Shown: positions 34,907-43,714, counted from the stretch's first letter. The stretch: 53,730 nt of DNA from an uncultured Clostridia bacterium (GCA_944380885.1 CALWIZ010000014.1:1-53730); one strand, 5' to 3'. Notes: a model not told the origin generated them from the letters alone. Translations and numbers: made by a program.

Positions 34907-36244
34907 TTAACCGACTGTTATTTTTTCCTGTGGGAGTTTCGAAAGTTTCTTGCCGCTTTCGGAAACAGCCGCGTATATAATCGTAATTCCTCCGACTCTT
35001 CCGAAAAACATAAGCGCAATGAGAATGCAGCGCGACAGTATTCCGAGACTCGGAGTAATACCCAGAGAAAGCCCTACCGTACCTATGGCAGAAGCCGTTT
35101 CATAAAGACAGGCGCTTAAAGGAATATTTTCCCATACGCTTATTACAAGCGCGCCTCCGAAGAAAAGTACCAGATACATCACAAGAATCGTTACGGCGTT
35201 TCTGATTATTGAGGGGTCTATACGTCTGCCGAAAAATCCGGTATCTTCCTTGCGTCTCAAAACCGAAAAAGTCGTCGAAATAATAACTGCAAACGTGGTT
35301 GTTTTCATTCCTCCCGCAGTAGATCCCGGAGAGCCTCCTATAAGCATAAGAAGAATGATCACCGCCTGCGCCGCGCCGCTCATGGAAGTGAGGTCAACAG
35401 TATTGAAACCTGCGGTTCGGGGCGTTACCGACTGGAATGCCGAACTTAAAATTCTTTCTCCGCCCTCTAAGTATGAAAATTCATGGAAATAGAAAAAAGC
35501 GGCCGGAAGAATTATAAGCAATAACGTGACAGACAATATTATCTTGCTTTGCATACGGTATCTTCTCACGTGGTATTTATTGGTTCGTATATCGTCCCAT
35601 GTGAGAAAGCCTATGCCGCCTATAATTATAAGCATCATTACAGTGATGTTTATCACCGGCTGAGCTGAATAAGACGTAAGAGAGGAATATTCCCCTCTGA
35701 CTCCCATAAGATCGATTCCGGCGTTGCAAAAGGCCGAAACCGAATGGAAAACAGACATCCATATTCCTTTCAGCAATCCGAAATCCGGACAGAATACAGT
35801 TGCCATTACCACGGCTCCCGCCAGCTCAAAAATAATCGTGGCTTTGATAACAAAACCTGTCAGTCTTACAATTCCGCTCATTTTCGGTGCCGCGACAGCC
35901 TCCTGCATTGTACTGCGCTGCATAAGCCCGATTTTTTTGCCTGCCAGCATTGTAAAGGAAGCCGCTACCGTTATTACGCCGAGTCCACCTATCTGAATGA
36001 GTATCAGTATAATAACTTGTCCGAAAAGAGACCAATATGTACCGGTATCTCGTACAACAAGTCCGGTAACACATACTGACGTTGTAGAAGTAAAAAGAGC
36101 GTCAAGAAAAGGTGTGATAGTATTCTGCGCCGATGATATCGGCAGCATTAGCAAAAAAGCTCCGGTTAAAATAACCGCGGCAAAACCGAGTACTATTATG
36201 CGGAAAGAATTAAATATACGGTGATGACCTAAGGGTTGTTTCAT
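34907..36244 (-). CDS. ktrB: KtrB/TrkH potassium transporter subunit
   Basis: 445 residues. Four pore-loop repeats carry the selectivity glycines: TSVCVTGL, SAFCNAGI, TPRTAGFN and SAIGTVGL. This is the TrkH/KtrB family of sodium- or proton-coupled potassium channels. It is placed directly upstream of its gating partner ktrA, and the whole ktrB-ktrA-kdpD-kdpE group runs leftward. Confidence 0.94.
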   Translation of the reverse strand: MKQPLGHHRIFNSFRIIVLGFAAVILTGAFLLMLPISSAQNTITPFLDALFTSTTSVCVTGLVVRDTGTYWSLFGQVIILILIQIGGLGVITVAASFTMLAGKKIGLMQRSTMQEAVAAPKMSGIVRLTGFVIKATIIFELAGAVVMATVFCPDFGLLKGIWMSVFHSVSAFCNAGIDLMGVRGEYSSLTSYSAQPVINITVMMLIIIGGIGFLTWDDIRTNKYHVRRYRMQSKIILSVTLLLIILPAAFFYFHEFSYLEGGERILSSAFQSVTPRTAGFNTVDLTSMSGAAQAVIILLMLIGGSPGSTAGGMKTTTFAVIISTTFSVLRRKEDTGFFGRRIDPSIIRNAVTILVMYLVLFFGGALVISVWENIPLSACLYETASAIGTVGLSLGITPSLGILSRCILIALMFFGRVGGITIIYAAVSESGKKLSKLPQEKITVG

Positions 36245-36347
36245 ACATTTGCCAGCCTTTAAACATAATATAAGATATTATACACATATTGACCTTAAAA
36301 ATGTGCAAAGGAATTCAAAACAATATTAAGAAAAAATTAAGATTTGC

Positions 36348-36385
36348 AAAATCGACGCCTCCGTAAAAACGAAGCCGCCGATTTT
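36348..36385 (-). terminator. Terminator of the spoIIM-xerD operon
   Basis: A 16-bp stem with one mismatch (36348-36363 with 36370-36385) carries G-U pairs that fit the leftward RNA; the first arm overlaps the xerD stop codon. The following U-run is weak. Confidence 0.65.
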
Positions 36386-37268
36386 ATTTTGCGAACGGAT
36401 GAAATTTCGCATAAGCCGCCGTGTATTTATTTTTAATAAACTGGGCATATACCTGAGTCGATGATATATCCGCATGTCCGAGCATCTCTTTTATATCCTT
36501 AAGCTGTGCTCCGTTTTCAATCAGGTGCGCCGCAAAAGAATGGCGAAGCGTATGAGGCGTTATATCCTTTTTAATTCCTGCCTTCTGTGAATAATGCTTT
36601 ATTATTTTCCAAAAGCCCTGCCTGGTCATTGGCTGCCCGTTCATATTTGTGAAAAGCCTGTCCTCAGAGCTGTCTTCAACAAGAATCGGGCGTACATTGA
36701 CCATATACGCCGCAACGGCTTTCACGGCTCCCGGATACATAGGAACTATTCGTTCCTTCTTTTCGTTATGCAAATGAAGAAGTCCGATTTGAAGATTTAT
36801 ATCATTTACAGTGAGTTCTATCAGTTCCGAAACCTTTATGCCGGTAGCGTAAAGAAGCTCAAGCATTGCCTTGTCTCTTATATTCTTGTAATCACTGCCG
36901 TCCGGCTGGGAAAGCAGCAGAACAATTTCATTTGAATCAAGTATCCCCGGAAGCTTTTTTTCGGTCTTGTGCATTTTTATCCCTTCGACGGGATTGCCTT
37001 CAGACAGTCCGCGAGCAGAAAGAAATCTGTAAAAGCAGCGTAAAGAGGCGACAATTCTGGATTTCGTTGCCTCTGACTTTCCCATTGCCGAAAGATACTC
37101 AAGATATGTATTCAAAACCGAGCAATCCACCGAAGAAACATCTTTACCCTGTTCGGTACAATACGACAGAAACTGGTTCACGTCCCTCATATACGATTCA
37201 ACCGTATTTGTGGATGATTTTTTTGTTTCAAGAAGATATTTCCTGAATTCTTCTGAAAAATCCGTCAT
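36384..37268 (-). CDS. Tyrosine recombinase XerD-like, with Lys at the first catalytic Arg
   Basis: 294 residues. A core-binding domain (about 1-95) precedes the catalytic domain. Seen: Lys170/171 in the beta hairpin, His239-x2-Arg242 in PHTLRHS, His265 in LGHADIS, and nucleophile Tyr274 in QVYAQF. The first Arg of the RKHRHY set is Lys145 in YATGIKVSEL, where E. coli XerD has Arg148. XerCD recombinases resolve chromosome dimers at dif, and an adjacent spoIIM is common in Firmicutes, so it is probably the housekeeping recombinase. If the Lys is incompatible with cleavage it could be inactive. Confidence 0.85.
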   Translation of the reverse strand: MTDFSEEFRKYLLETKKSSTNTVESYMRDVNQFLSYCTEQGKDVSSVDCSVLNTYLEYLSAMGKSEATKSRIVASLRCFYRFLSARGLSEGNPVEGIKMHKTEKKLPGILDSNEIVLLLSQPDGSDYKNIRDKAMLELLYATGIKVSELIELTVNDINLQIGLLHLHNEKKERIVPMYPGAVKAVAAYMVNVRPILVEDSSEDRLFTNMNGQPMTRQGFWKIIKHYSQKAGIKKDITPHTLRHSFAAHLIENGAQLKDIKEMLGHADISSTQVYAQFIKNKYTAAYAKFHPFAK

Positions 37269-37283
37269 ATTGCACCTCCTTTT

Positions 37284-37913
37284 CTATATATTCAGACCCG
37301 CAATAAAAGAGCAGGAAAGAACCGCATCAATAATCGCCGACAGCAATGCTATCAATAAAATAAATAAATATCTTCCGCAGTAATTTTTAAAATCAAAAGA
37401 TAAATTTACCGCCGGTGTTCCGGGAAAAGAAATTTTAAGTATTATTACAGAAAATTTAACAGACTCACGCGCTGCAAGCAAAAGTGAAAAAATAAAAATC
37501 AACGCGGATGGAACTATCAGCACAGCATTAAACGCTATGCCTTTTACAGAATACTGTGAATAAAGAATAGCCGAAACAGCACCGTAAAGAACCGCGCGGA
37601 AGACCGCGGTGACAGGTACAAGCAGTACACCCAGCATAGACGTACCTGATGCAAAAATAACAAGCAGCACAACGCAGGAGCTCATAAACGATTCAAGCGT
37701 AACCGAAAAAAAAGATGCCCCGGTTCGATCGTTTATAAAATCATCAAGGTATGCCGAAGCGTAATCAGACAAAAAAGAAATTTTCTGCTCGGAAAAAATA
37801 CCGAAGATAATCCCCGCGATAAAAAACAACACCAGCATAACAAGAATGTTGTTTTTAGCAATAAATTCCGCAAACCTGAAATTTTTAAGACTCAATACCG
37901 TTCCTTTTCGCAT
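37284..37913 (-). CDS. spoIIM: Stage II sporulation protein M
   Basis: 209 residues. Several membrane helices make up nearly the whole protein. The GAVSAILYSQYSVKG region (about 120-134) and the LLAARESVKFS segment match SpoIIM. SpoIIM scaffolds SpoIID and SpoIIP in the engulfment machine. I choose the ATG at 37913, which has GGAG six bases upstream; an in-frame ATG at 37925 adds MEFN. It lies upstream of xerD on the same strand. Confidence 0.9.
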   Translation of the reverse strand: MRKGTVLSLKNFRFAEFIAKNNILVMLVLFFIAGIIFGIFSEQKISFLSDYASAYLDDFINDRTGASFFSVTLESFMSSCVVLLVIFASGTSMLGVLLVPVTAVFRAVLYGAVSAILYSQYSVKGIAFNAVLIVPSALIFIFSLLLAARESVKFSVIILKISFPGTPAVNLSFDFKNYCGRYLFILLIALLSAIIDAVLSCSFIAGLNI

Positions 37914-38093
37914 ATTAAACTCCATTCCGCCGCATCTTCATGAGATACGGACCGTAGTAAAGCGCACGGTAATAATTCCGCAGGCTCCTAATGAATAATA
38001 TGAGAAAAAAGGACAAGATATTCTGAAAAGTATGTAATCAATATTTTGAGAAAGAAAATTATAAAACCGCAAAATATTGATTTTATATTGTCA

Positions 38094-38300
38094 TTATGTC
38101 AACCAATAAGTAAACAGTAAAAAATCCCAACCGAAAAGTTGGGGCATTTAACAATATAAAAATACCTTTAATTATGTCGGTAATATATTTATACTACATC
38201 TAAGAAGTTATGTCAACTGTTATTTTTTATTATTCAAAAATGTTATGTAAACTTATTATGTAAACTGCACAACATATGCCGATACCGTTGTTATGTAAAC
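38094..38300 (+). repeat. Array of five direct copies of TTATGTMAAC
   Basis: Exact copies start at 38094, 38208, 38243, 38256 and 38291, all in one orientation; a partial copy is at 38172. The last four have a symmetric spacing of 35, 13 and 35 bases. A related TAAGTAAAC follows the first copy. Such arrays occur at IS21-type element ends or as operator clusters. No transposase or regulator lies here. Confidence 0.6.
38120..38144 (-). terminator. Hairpin inside the repeat array, terminator-like leftward
   Basis: CCCAAC (38126-38131) pairs with GTTGGG (38138-38143), and the leftward RNA continues into a U-run (38125-38120). Confidence 0.5.
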
Positions 38301-38379
38301 CCAATTTATTGTAATTGCTACTTTAATTTTTTTCGTTTATATGTTATACTGTTTTTAATAATTAAACGGAGTTGAGCGT

Positions 38380-39114
38380 ATGAATAAAACAGTAATAGTA
38401 ACGGGCTCCTCTAAAGGTATCGGAGCCGCAACCGCAATTCTCTTTGCACAGAAAGGATATAATGTTGTTATTAACTATAACGAGTCATATGAATCGGCTA
38501 ATATCCTCTGCCGTTCTCTTGTCAGTAACGGATATTCCGTTATAACCCAGAAAGCAAATGTCGCCAACAAAATGGAGGTCGACATTATGGTTAAAGAAAC
38601 ACTTTACAAATTCGGAAGTGTTGATGTTTTAATTAACAATGCCGGTATCGCCTACTCCGGATTGATAACAGACACCGATGAAATTGATTTTGACAGAATT
38701 ATAGATGTTGATCTTAAGGGTGTATTTAATTGCTGCAAGTCAGTTTCACCTGTAATGGTAAATCAGAAATCGGGCAGAATAATCAATATTTCATCAATGT
38801 GGGGACAGGTCGGCGCATCATGCGAGGTAGCGTATTCCGCCGCAAAAGCCGGTGTCATCGGACTGACAAAAGCGCTTGCTAAAGAGCTTGCGCCAAGCGG
38901 AATTAACGTAAACTGCATCGCTCCCGGACTTATTGAAACTAATATGAATTCAAATCTTTCGGTAGAAGAGCTCAACGACTTTGTCGAGACTATTCCGCTC
39001 GGCAGAATGGGAAGCGCCGATGAAATCGCCGCAATGGCATATTTTCTTGCTTCTTCCGACGCAGAATATATCACAGGTCAGGTAATAGGCATCAACGGCG
39101 GATATGTAATATAG
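38380..39114 (+). CDS. SDR-family reductase, probable elongation factor P 5-aminopentanone reductase or FabG-like
   Basis: 244 residues, classical SDR. TGSSKGIGAA (cofactor loop), NNAG, catalytic Ser in ISSM, and Tyr-x3-Lys in YSAAK are all present, with a final ITGQVIGINGG. The SSMWGQVGASCEV stretch around the active site is a pattern I associate with Firmicutes YmfI-type proteins, which reduce 5-aminopentanone on EF-P. A FabG role in fatty acid synthesis is the alternative, but no fab genes are near. TATACT lies about 30 bases upstream, with a CGGAG ribosome site. Confidence 0.8.
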   Translation: MNKTVIVTGSSKGIGAATAILFAQKGYNVVINYNESYESANILCRSLVSNGYSVITQKANVANKMEVDIMVKETLYKFGSVDVLINNAGIAYSGLITDTDEIDFDRIIDVDLKGVFNCCKSVSPVMVNQKSGRIINISSMWGQVGASCEVAYSAAKAGVIGLTKALAKELAPSGINVNCIAPGLIETNMNSNLSVEELNDFVETIPLGRMGSADEIAAMAYFLASSDAEYITGQVIGINGGYVI

Positions 39115-39118
39115 TTTA

Positions 39119-39173
39119 TAAAAAAGAGACACAGCAGTACGAAATATTTAATATCCCAGTCTGCCGTGTCTCT
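39119..39173 (-). terminator. Terminator-like hairpin between the SDR gene and tRNA-Lys
   Basis: AGAGACACAGCAG (39125-39137) pairs with CTGCCGTGTCTCT (39161-39173) with one mismatch. Only the leftward RNA has a U-run after it, so it backs up the tRNA-Lys terminator. Confidence 0.65.
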
Positions 39174-39259
39174 ACTGTTTCAAATATAAGACCTTATACA
39201 AAAATGTACAACAGTTTAAATGTGTAATAAAAGATGTCGATGTAAACGCGGTCGTATAT

Positions 39260-39293
39260 AAAAAAAGACTTGGAGCACAAACAGCTCCAAGTC
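39260..39293 (-). terminator. Terminator of tRNA-Lys
   Basis: Perfect 10-bp stem (39267-39276 with 39284-39293) and a U-run (39266-39260) in leftward RNA, 4 bases after the tRNA 3' end. Confidence 0.9.
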
Positions 39294-39297
39294 ATGC

Positions 39298-39373
39298 TGG
39301 TGATCCATCGGGGATTCGAACCCCGGACACCTTGATTAAAAGTCAAGTGCTCTGCCAACTGAGCTAATGAATC
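39298..39373 (-). tRNA. tRNA-Lys (anticodon TTT)
   Basis: 76 bases with an encoded CCA. Acceptor GATTCAT pairs with ATGGATC, including one G-U. The anticodon is complementary to 39338-39340 in loop CTTTTAA. D-arm TAGCTCAG and T-arm GGTTCGAATCC are normal. Confidence 0.96.
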
Positions 39374-39390
39374 AAATGGACAGCTTTAAT

Positions 39391-39419
39391 ATTATACCAA
39401 TACTTTACTCTGTTGTCAA
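39391..39419 (-). promoter_or_regulatory. Promoter of tRNA-Lys
   Basis: Minus strand TTGACA (39419-39414) and TATAAT (39396-39391), 17 bases apart, 17 bases before the tRNA. Confidence 0.9.
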
Positions 39420-39448
39420 GAAAAAAATAAAAAAGTTTGCCATTGGTA

Positions 39449-39476
39449 TTGAAAAAACAAAAAAATATTTTATAAT
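39449..39476 (+). promoter_or_regulatory. Promoter of the DUF4364 gene
   Basis: TTGAAA (39449-39454), 16 bases, TATAAT (39471-39476), about 30 bases before the TTG start. Confidence 0.65.
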
Positions 39477-39507
39477 AATATTATTAAATATAAAAAGGGG
39501 TAGTCAC

Positions 39508-40056
39508 TTGGAAAAAGACGCAGTTTCAGCAGGTGTTTCGCCGATAGGCGGTTTATTCAATACAGCAGAAATCAAAATACTTATTTGCTATATTATTTCT
39601 GCGATAAATGAGCCTGTGCCGGGTAACGAACTGGCAAACACCCTTCATTATGAGGGAATTGCAAATTGTTTTGAGGTTAATGACGCGATCGCATCACTTT
39701 GTCAGAAAGGTCATATCAAGCTCGTAAATGAAAAAGATGACTCATATATTATAACCGAAACGGGCAAAGATATTGCAGAAACACTCAAAACTTCCCTTCC
39801 CTTTACAGTTAAAGACAGGGCGTATTCTGCCGCTCTTAAAATGGTTTCACGATTCCGAAACTCGAAGGAAACGGATATAAAAATATCAAAGGAAGACGGC
39901 AAAACCTTTATTACCTGTTCCGCACTTGACAACAATATTCCGTTTATGAGTGTCAAGCTCCTCGTTTCAGATGAAGAACAGGCTATTTACATTAAAAACA
40001 AATTTTTAAGTGATAACAGTATTTATTCTGATATTATGGATCTGCTTACAAAATAG
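39508..40056 (+). CDS. DUF4364 family protein
   Basis: 182 residues from TTG at 39508, supported by AAAAGGGG 7 bases upstream and the promoter; an ATG farther up would lie inside the tRNA. The AEIKILICYIISAI start, a winged-helix-like region (about 20-85) and a beta-rich C-terminal part match DUF4364, a Clostridia protein of unknown function that looks like a DNA-binding winged helix. Confidence 0.85.
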   Translation: MEKDAVSAGVSPIGGLFNTAEIKILICYIISAINEPVPGNELANTLHYEGIANCFEVNDAIASLCQKGHIKLVNEKDDSYIITETGKDIAETLKTSLPFTVKDRAYSAALKMVSRFRNSKETDIKISKEDGKTFITCSALDNNIPFMSVKLLVSDEEQAIYIKNKFLSDNSIYSDIMDLLTK

Positions 40057-40064
40057 CATAATTA

Positions 40065-40094
40065 AAAAGCCGTGCGTAAAAACACGGCTTTTTT
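40065..40094 (+). terminator. Terminator of the DUF4364 gene
   Basis: AAAAGCCGTG (40065-40074) pairs with CACGGCTTTT, followed by TTTT. It also faces the convergent htrA gene. Confidence 0.9.
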
Positions 40095-40107
40095 ATATAA
40101 TAAATTT

Positions 40108-41538
40108 TTATTCACCGAACGGAAAATCAAATGTGCCGTCTCCTGAATTTCCGGAACCGCCGCCGGCATTACTTTCGGAATTTATTGTGCTCGAATAGCT
40201 TGATGTGCCTATATTCGCTTTAAGCTCGGCTTCAAATGTTTTTGTGGTGCTTCCGCTTATAACAGTTACGGTTATTTTATCGCCAGCCACACTGCTTTCA
40301 ATGATATCAAGCACAATATCATCGCTTGTCACGCTTATTCCGTTTATCTGTGTAATAATATCGCCTTCCTTTACTTTTCCGTAAAGGTCGCTGTCCTCTG
40401 TTACAGAAGCAACATATAGTCCGACAGTATCGTACCCGTTTATTTCCGCAGTTACAGAATTGATTGCCGTATAGGTTATTCCCAGCTTCGCGCGGCTCGT
40501 AACCTTACCGTCTTTTATAAGCTCCTCGCAAATGCGCTTCATTGTTTTTGTGGGAATGGCGTATCCTACCGCGTCATAGCTTATACCGGCAAGTTTTGAT
40601 GACGTAATTCCGATTACCTGTCCGTACATATTCACAAGCGCTCCGCCCGAACTTCCGGGATTTATCGCGCTGTCGGTCTGTATCAGTTTGGCGGAATAAT
40701 TCGAGCTTGTGCTTACGCGTCTTCCTGTTGAGGATATCACACCCTTTGTAATGCTTGAAGCATGAGTCGCGTCGCTCGGTCTGCCAATAGCAACGACGTT
40801 TTCACCGTATACTATCTGGTCTGAATCACCGAATTCAGCAGGAGAAAATCCGCTTCCCTCGATTTTGATAATGGCAAGATCGCTTATCTGATCTCCGGCA
40901 ACAAATACGGCATCATATTCTTTACCGTCAGAAGTATAAACCTTGAATTTCGGAGCGCCGATTTCGGCATAAATGTGGTCGTTAGTGACAATGTAGCCGT
41001 CTTCCGAATAAAACACTCCGCTTGCCTGCGAACCGTCTCCGGCAGAATTGTAAACCGTTATTCCCACAACAGAATCATTCACCTTATCATATACCTGTGC
41101 CGCTGTCATTTCATCGGTATCCGCAGGTTTAGCGGAAAGGTCAACAGATATTCCAGAATTTGTTTTCACACTGTTTCTTCCGAGAAAATATCCGGCAACC
41201 GACGCTGCTGTCATTAAAATCACTGCCGCCATTATTCCCGCAAAGACCTTTAAACCCTTGCTCATAGGTTTATAATCCCTAACCGGCAGAACATCTGTAT
41301 AATTTATTCTGTTTTGCGGTGCGGTATACATATTGTCAAACGACGGATAGGCAAATTGCTGAGCATTCTGTTCAGAAGATGTTTCTGCCGTATTTTGACA
41401 GCCGTCTGACTGAGCCGGGTCATTTGGAATATTGCCATTCGTCGTATCAGCAAAATCCGACGTCTCTGTATTTTCAGATACCGGCTGTCCGGCTGAAGCA
41501 TTATCATCAATATCGTTTTTGTTAAAAAAATCGTCCAT
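40108..41538 (-). CDS. htrA: HtrA/DegP-like membrane-anchored serine protease
   Basis: 476 residues from the ATG at 41538, preceded by CGGAGA; a start at 41613 would overlap the kinase gene and lacks a good site. An acidic N-terminal cytoplasmic part (about 1-92) leads to a membrane helix (about 97-119). The chymotrypsin-like domain has His188 (NDHIY), Asp220 (SDLAII) and Ser297 (PGSSGG). A PDZ domain (about 360-445) and a Gly/Ser-rich tail follow. It degrades or refolds damaged exported proteins. It is last in the operon with a two-component system that may sense secretion stress. Confidence 0.93.
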   Translation of the reverse strand: MDDFFNKNDIDDNASAGQPVSENTETSDFADTTNGNIPNDPAQSDGCQNTAETSSEQNAQQFAYPSFDNMYTAPQNRINYTDVLPVRDYKPMSKGLKVFAGIMAAVILMTAASVAGYFLGRNSVKTNSGISVDLSAKPADTDEMTAAQVYDKVNDSVVGITVYNSAGDGSQASGVFYSEDGYIVTNDHIYAEIGAPKFKVYTSDGKEYDAVFVAGDQISDLAIIKIEGSGFSPAEFGDSDQIVYGENVVAIGRPSDATHASSITKGVISSTGRRVSTSSNYSAKLIQTDSAINPGSSGGALVNMYGQVIGITSSKLAGISYDAVGYAIPTKTMKRICEELIKDGKVTSRAKLGITYTAINSVTAEINGYDTVGLYVASVTEDSDLYGKVKEGDIITQINGISVTSDDIVLDIIESSVAGDKITVTVISGSTTKTFEAELKANIGTSSYSSTINSESNAGGGSGNSGDGTFDFPFGE

Positions 41539-41554
41539 TTGGTATTCTCCGTTC

Positions 41555-42973
41555 TTATAAAGGTAATGTAACGTTAAATGACGTAAAGCTGTTTTCCTTG
41601 CTTGTGACAACAATGCCTCCGCCGTGTGCCTTAAGAATCGTTTTCACTATATAGAGTCCGAGTCCGGTACTGTTCTTATTGGCAGAGCGTGACTTGTCCA
41701 CTTTATAAAACCTCTCAAAAACTTTCGGAAGTTCATTTTCAGGTATTCCTTTTCCGGTGTTGGTAATTGTGAAGGACAGCTTTTTGGAATCGGTTTTAAC
41801 CTTAAAATCTATTGTGCCCGAATCATCGGTAAACTTTATCGCATTATCAAGAAGATTGAAAATAACTTGGTAAATCAGATCTCTGTCAGCCTTGACCGAA
41901 ACGCTTTCAATTTCGTCAAGCCCGGTAATATTAAGTGACTTTGACTCTATACGCTGTTCCTGACTTATTACAATGGTGCAAAGAAGCTCTCTGAAATCGA
42001 ACAGCTCCGGTTTTAAGACAAATTCTCCCGATTCAAGCTTTGACATACTGAGCATAGACTGGACAAGACGCGAAAGTCTTTTGATTTCGTCGGAAACAAT
42101 TCCGAGATAGTAATTTCTTTTTTCCGGTTCAATCGTACCGTCAAGTATTCCGTCAATAAAACCGCCGATTGTTGTCATAGGAGTTTTAAGCTCATGCGAT
42201 ACATTCGCAACAAAGCTTTTCCTCATTCCTTCCAGCTGAACAAGGGAATTTGTCATCTGATTGAAAGAAACAGAAAGCTCGCCTATTTCATCATCGCTCA
42301 TTACCGGTATGCGCTTTGAAAAATCACCTTTCGCCATAGCCTTCGCCGCTTCAGACATAAGCTTTATGGGTTTTGTCAGCCTGTATGTCATTGCGTAAAT
42401 CGCGAAAAACATCAGAATAATCGGTATAACTGCGGAAAAGAGATATAATTTTGAAATCGTCGTCATAAGTCCGCGTACTACCGAAAGCGGTGCGGCGGAA
42501 AAAACCGTGCCGATTTTGGTTCCCTCGGAATCATAAACCGGTTCAGAATCGATGTAATGAGGTGATTTATACATACTTAATGTATTCATTCTGAAGCTTT
42601 CATCGCCGTTTGTTTTTTCAAGCTCATCCTTTGGAACAGTAATCGCAGAATGATAACATTCGCCATTTTCCATCCATTCATCGCAGCCGCAGATAATAAT
42701 TTTACCGTTATTGTCCGCAATAAAAATATCCACGTTTGAAACAGACGCAAGTGCATTCACGGTTTTGAAAAAATCTTCCGAATTAATTTCTCCTTCGGAC
42801 AACTCTGATAAATACTCCGTAACCTCATTACAGCTTTTATTAAGAACTTCATATTTGGTTTTAGCAAGGTAATTATTCAGAACAAAAGACAGAATCATCA
42901 TCATAACAGTAAGACTGAAAACAATGATAATTGCCGTTGTGAAAAAATATTTTTTAAAAAGCTTGAGCTTCAT
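41555..42973 (-). CDS. Sensor histidine kinase of the PhoR/CssS type
   Basis: 472 residues. Two membrane helices (about 10-32 and 170-190) flank an extracytoplasmic domain of about 140 residues with a CGCDEWMENGEC cysteine cluster. A HAMP linker, HisKA with His in VSHELKTP, and an HATPase with NLLDNAIKF and GKGIPE follow. It should phosphorylate the regulator encoded upstream. The pairing with HtrA recalls CssRS or the WalRK-HtrA cluster. Confidence 0.92.
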   Translation of the reverse strand: MKLKLFKKYFFTTAIIIVFSLTVMMMILSFVLNNYLAKTKYEVLNKSCNEVTEYLSELSEGEINSEDFFKTVNALASVSNVDIFIADNNGKIIICGCDEWMENGECYHSAITVPKDELEKTNGDESFRMNTLSMYKSPHYIDSEPVYDSEGTKIGTVFSAAPLSVVRGLMTTISKLYLFSAVIPIILMFFAIYAMTYRLTKPIKLMSEAAKAMAKGDFSKRIPVMSDDEIGELSVSFNQMTNSLVQLEGMRKSFVANVSHELKTPMTTIGGFIDGILDGTIEPEKRNYYLGIVSDEIKRLSRLVQSMLSMSKLESGEFVLKPELFDFRELLCTIVISQEQRIESKSLNITGLDEIESVSVKADRDLIYQVIFNLLDNAIKFTDDSGTIDFKVKTDSKKLSFTITNTGKGIPENELPKVFERFYKVDKSRSANKNSTGLGLYIVKTILKAHGGGIVVTSKENSFTSFNVTLPL

Positions 42974-42976
42974 TTT

Positions 42977-43663
42977 TTATTTTACCTCAAACTTGTACCC
43001 TACTCCCCATACAGTTTTCAGGCACCACTCGTCTGAAACATTTTCGAGCTTTTCTCTCAGACGCTTGACGTGAACATCAACCGTTCTCGAATCGCCGTAA
43101 TAATCAAATCCCCACACTTCATCAAGAAGCTGGTCCCTTGTATACACCCTGTTCGGATTACTCGCAAGATGATATATAAGCTCCAGTTCTTTTGGAGGAG
43201 TATCAATTTTTACACCGTTGACAACAAGCTCATAATTTGTAAGATTTATTCTCAGTTTATCATATCTTACTTCATTAACCTGCGATGATTTATCACTTTC
43301 GTGGCTTCTGCGCAGTACCGCCTTTATCCTCGCTATAACCTCTTTGGCATCAAACGGTTTTGATACATAATCGTCTGCACCGAGTTCAAGACCGAGAATT
43401 TTATCAAATGTTTCGCCTTTTGCGGTAAGCATAATTATAGGCGTTTCGCTTGTCTTCCGTATTTCCCTGCATACCTGCCAGCCGTCAAGCTTCGGCAGCA
43501 TAATATCAAGCAGAATCAAATCCGGCGAGTACTTAGAGGCATAATCAACCGCCTGTTCTCCGTCATTAGCGACAATTGTTTCAAATCCGTCCTTTTCAAG
43601 ATAAAGCCTTAACAGCTCACATATATTTTCATCATCGTCTACAATAAGTATTTTATACTGCAT
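42977..43663 (-). CDS. OmpR-family response regulator
   Basis: 228 residues. Receiver: DDDEN near residue 9, DIMLPKLDG with Asp52, KPF with Lys101. The winged helix contains the GYKFEVK ending. AAAGGAGG precedes the ATG. It is first in the regulator-kinase-protease operon and probably controls htrA, as CssR does. Confidence 0.93.
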   Translation of the reverse strand: MQYKILIVDDDENICELLRLYLEKDGFETIVANDGEQAVDYASKYSPDLILLDIMLPKLDGWQVCREIRKTSETPIIMLTAKGETFDKILGLELGADDYVSKPFDAKEVIARIKAVLRRSHESDKSSQVNEVRYDKLRINLTNYELVVNGVKIDTPPKELELIYHLASNPNRVYTRDQLLDEVWGFDYYGDSRTVDVHVKRLREKLENVSDEWCLKTVWGVGYKFEVK

Positions 43664-43714
43664 TTAAACCGCGCCTCCTTTATTTTTCAAACCCTTTTTG
43701 TATATATATATTTA

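Larger units (their letters stand above)
37926..38379. other. Gene-free gap holding a hairpin and a repeat array
   Basis: No open reading frame with a ribosome site is seen in either direction. The left third is AT-rich and would hold the spoIIM promoter. A minus-strand terminator-like hairpin lies at 38120-38144 and a TTATGTMAAC repeat array at 38094-38300. A TATACT at 38346-38351 may be the SDR gene's -10. Confidence 0.5.

Noticed and set aside
36245..36383. Possible ydaO-type c-di-AMP riboswitch before ktrB
   Set aside because: The gap is only about 140 bases and shows none of the conserved ydaO segments.
38380..39114. FabG of a fatty-acid operon
   Set aside because: No other fab genes are adjacent, and the active-site text fits YmfI-type reductases better, though not decisively.
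39367..39507. N-terminal extension of the DUF4364 frame
   Set aside because: It begins inside tRNA-Lys; the TTG at 39508 has the ribosome site and promoter.
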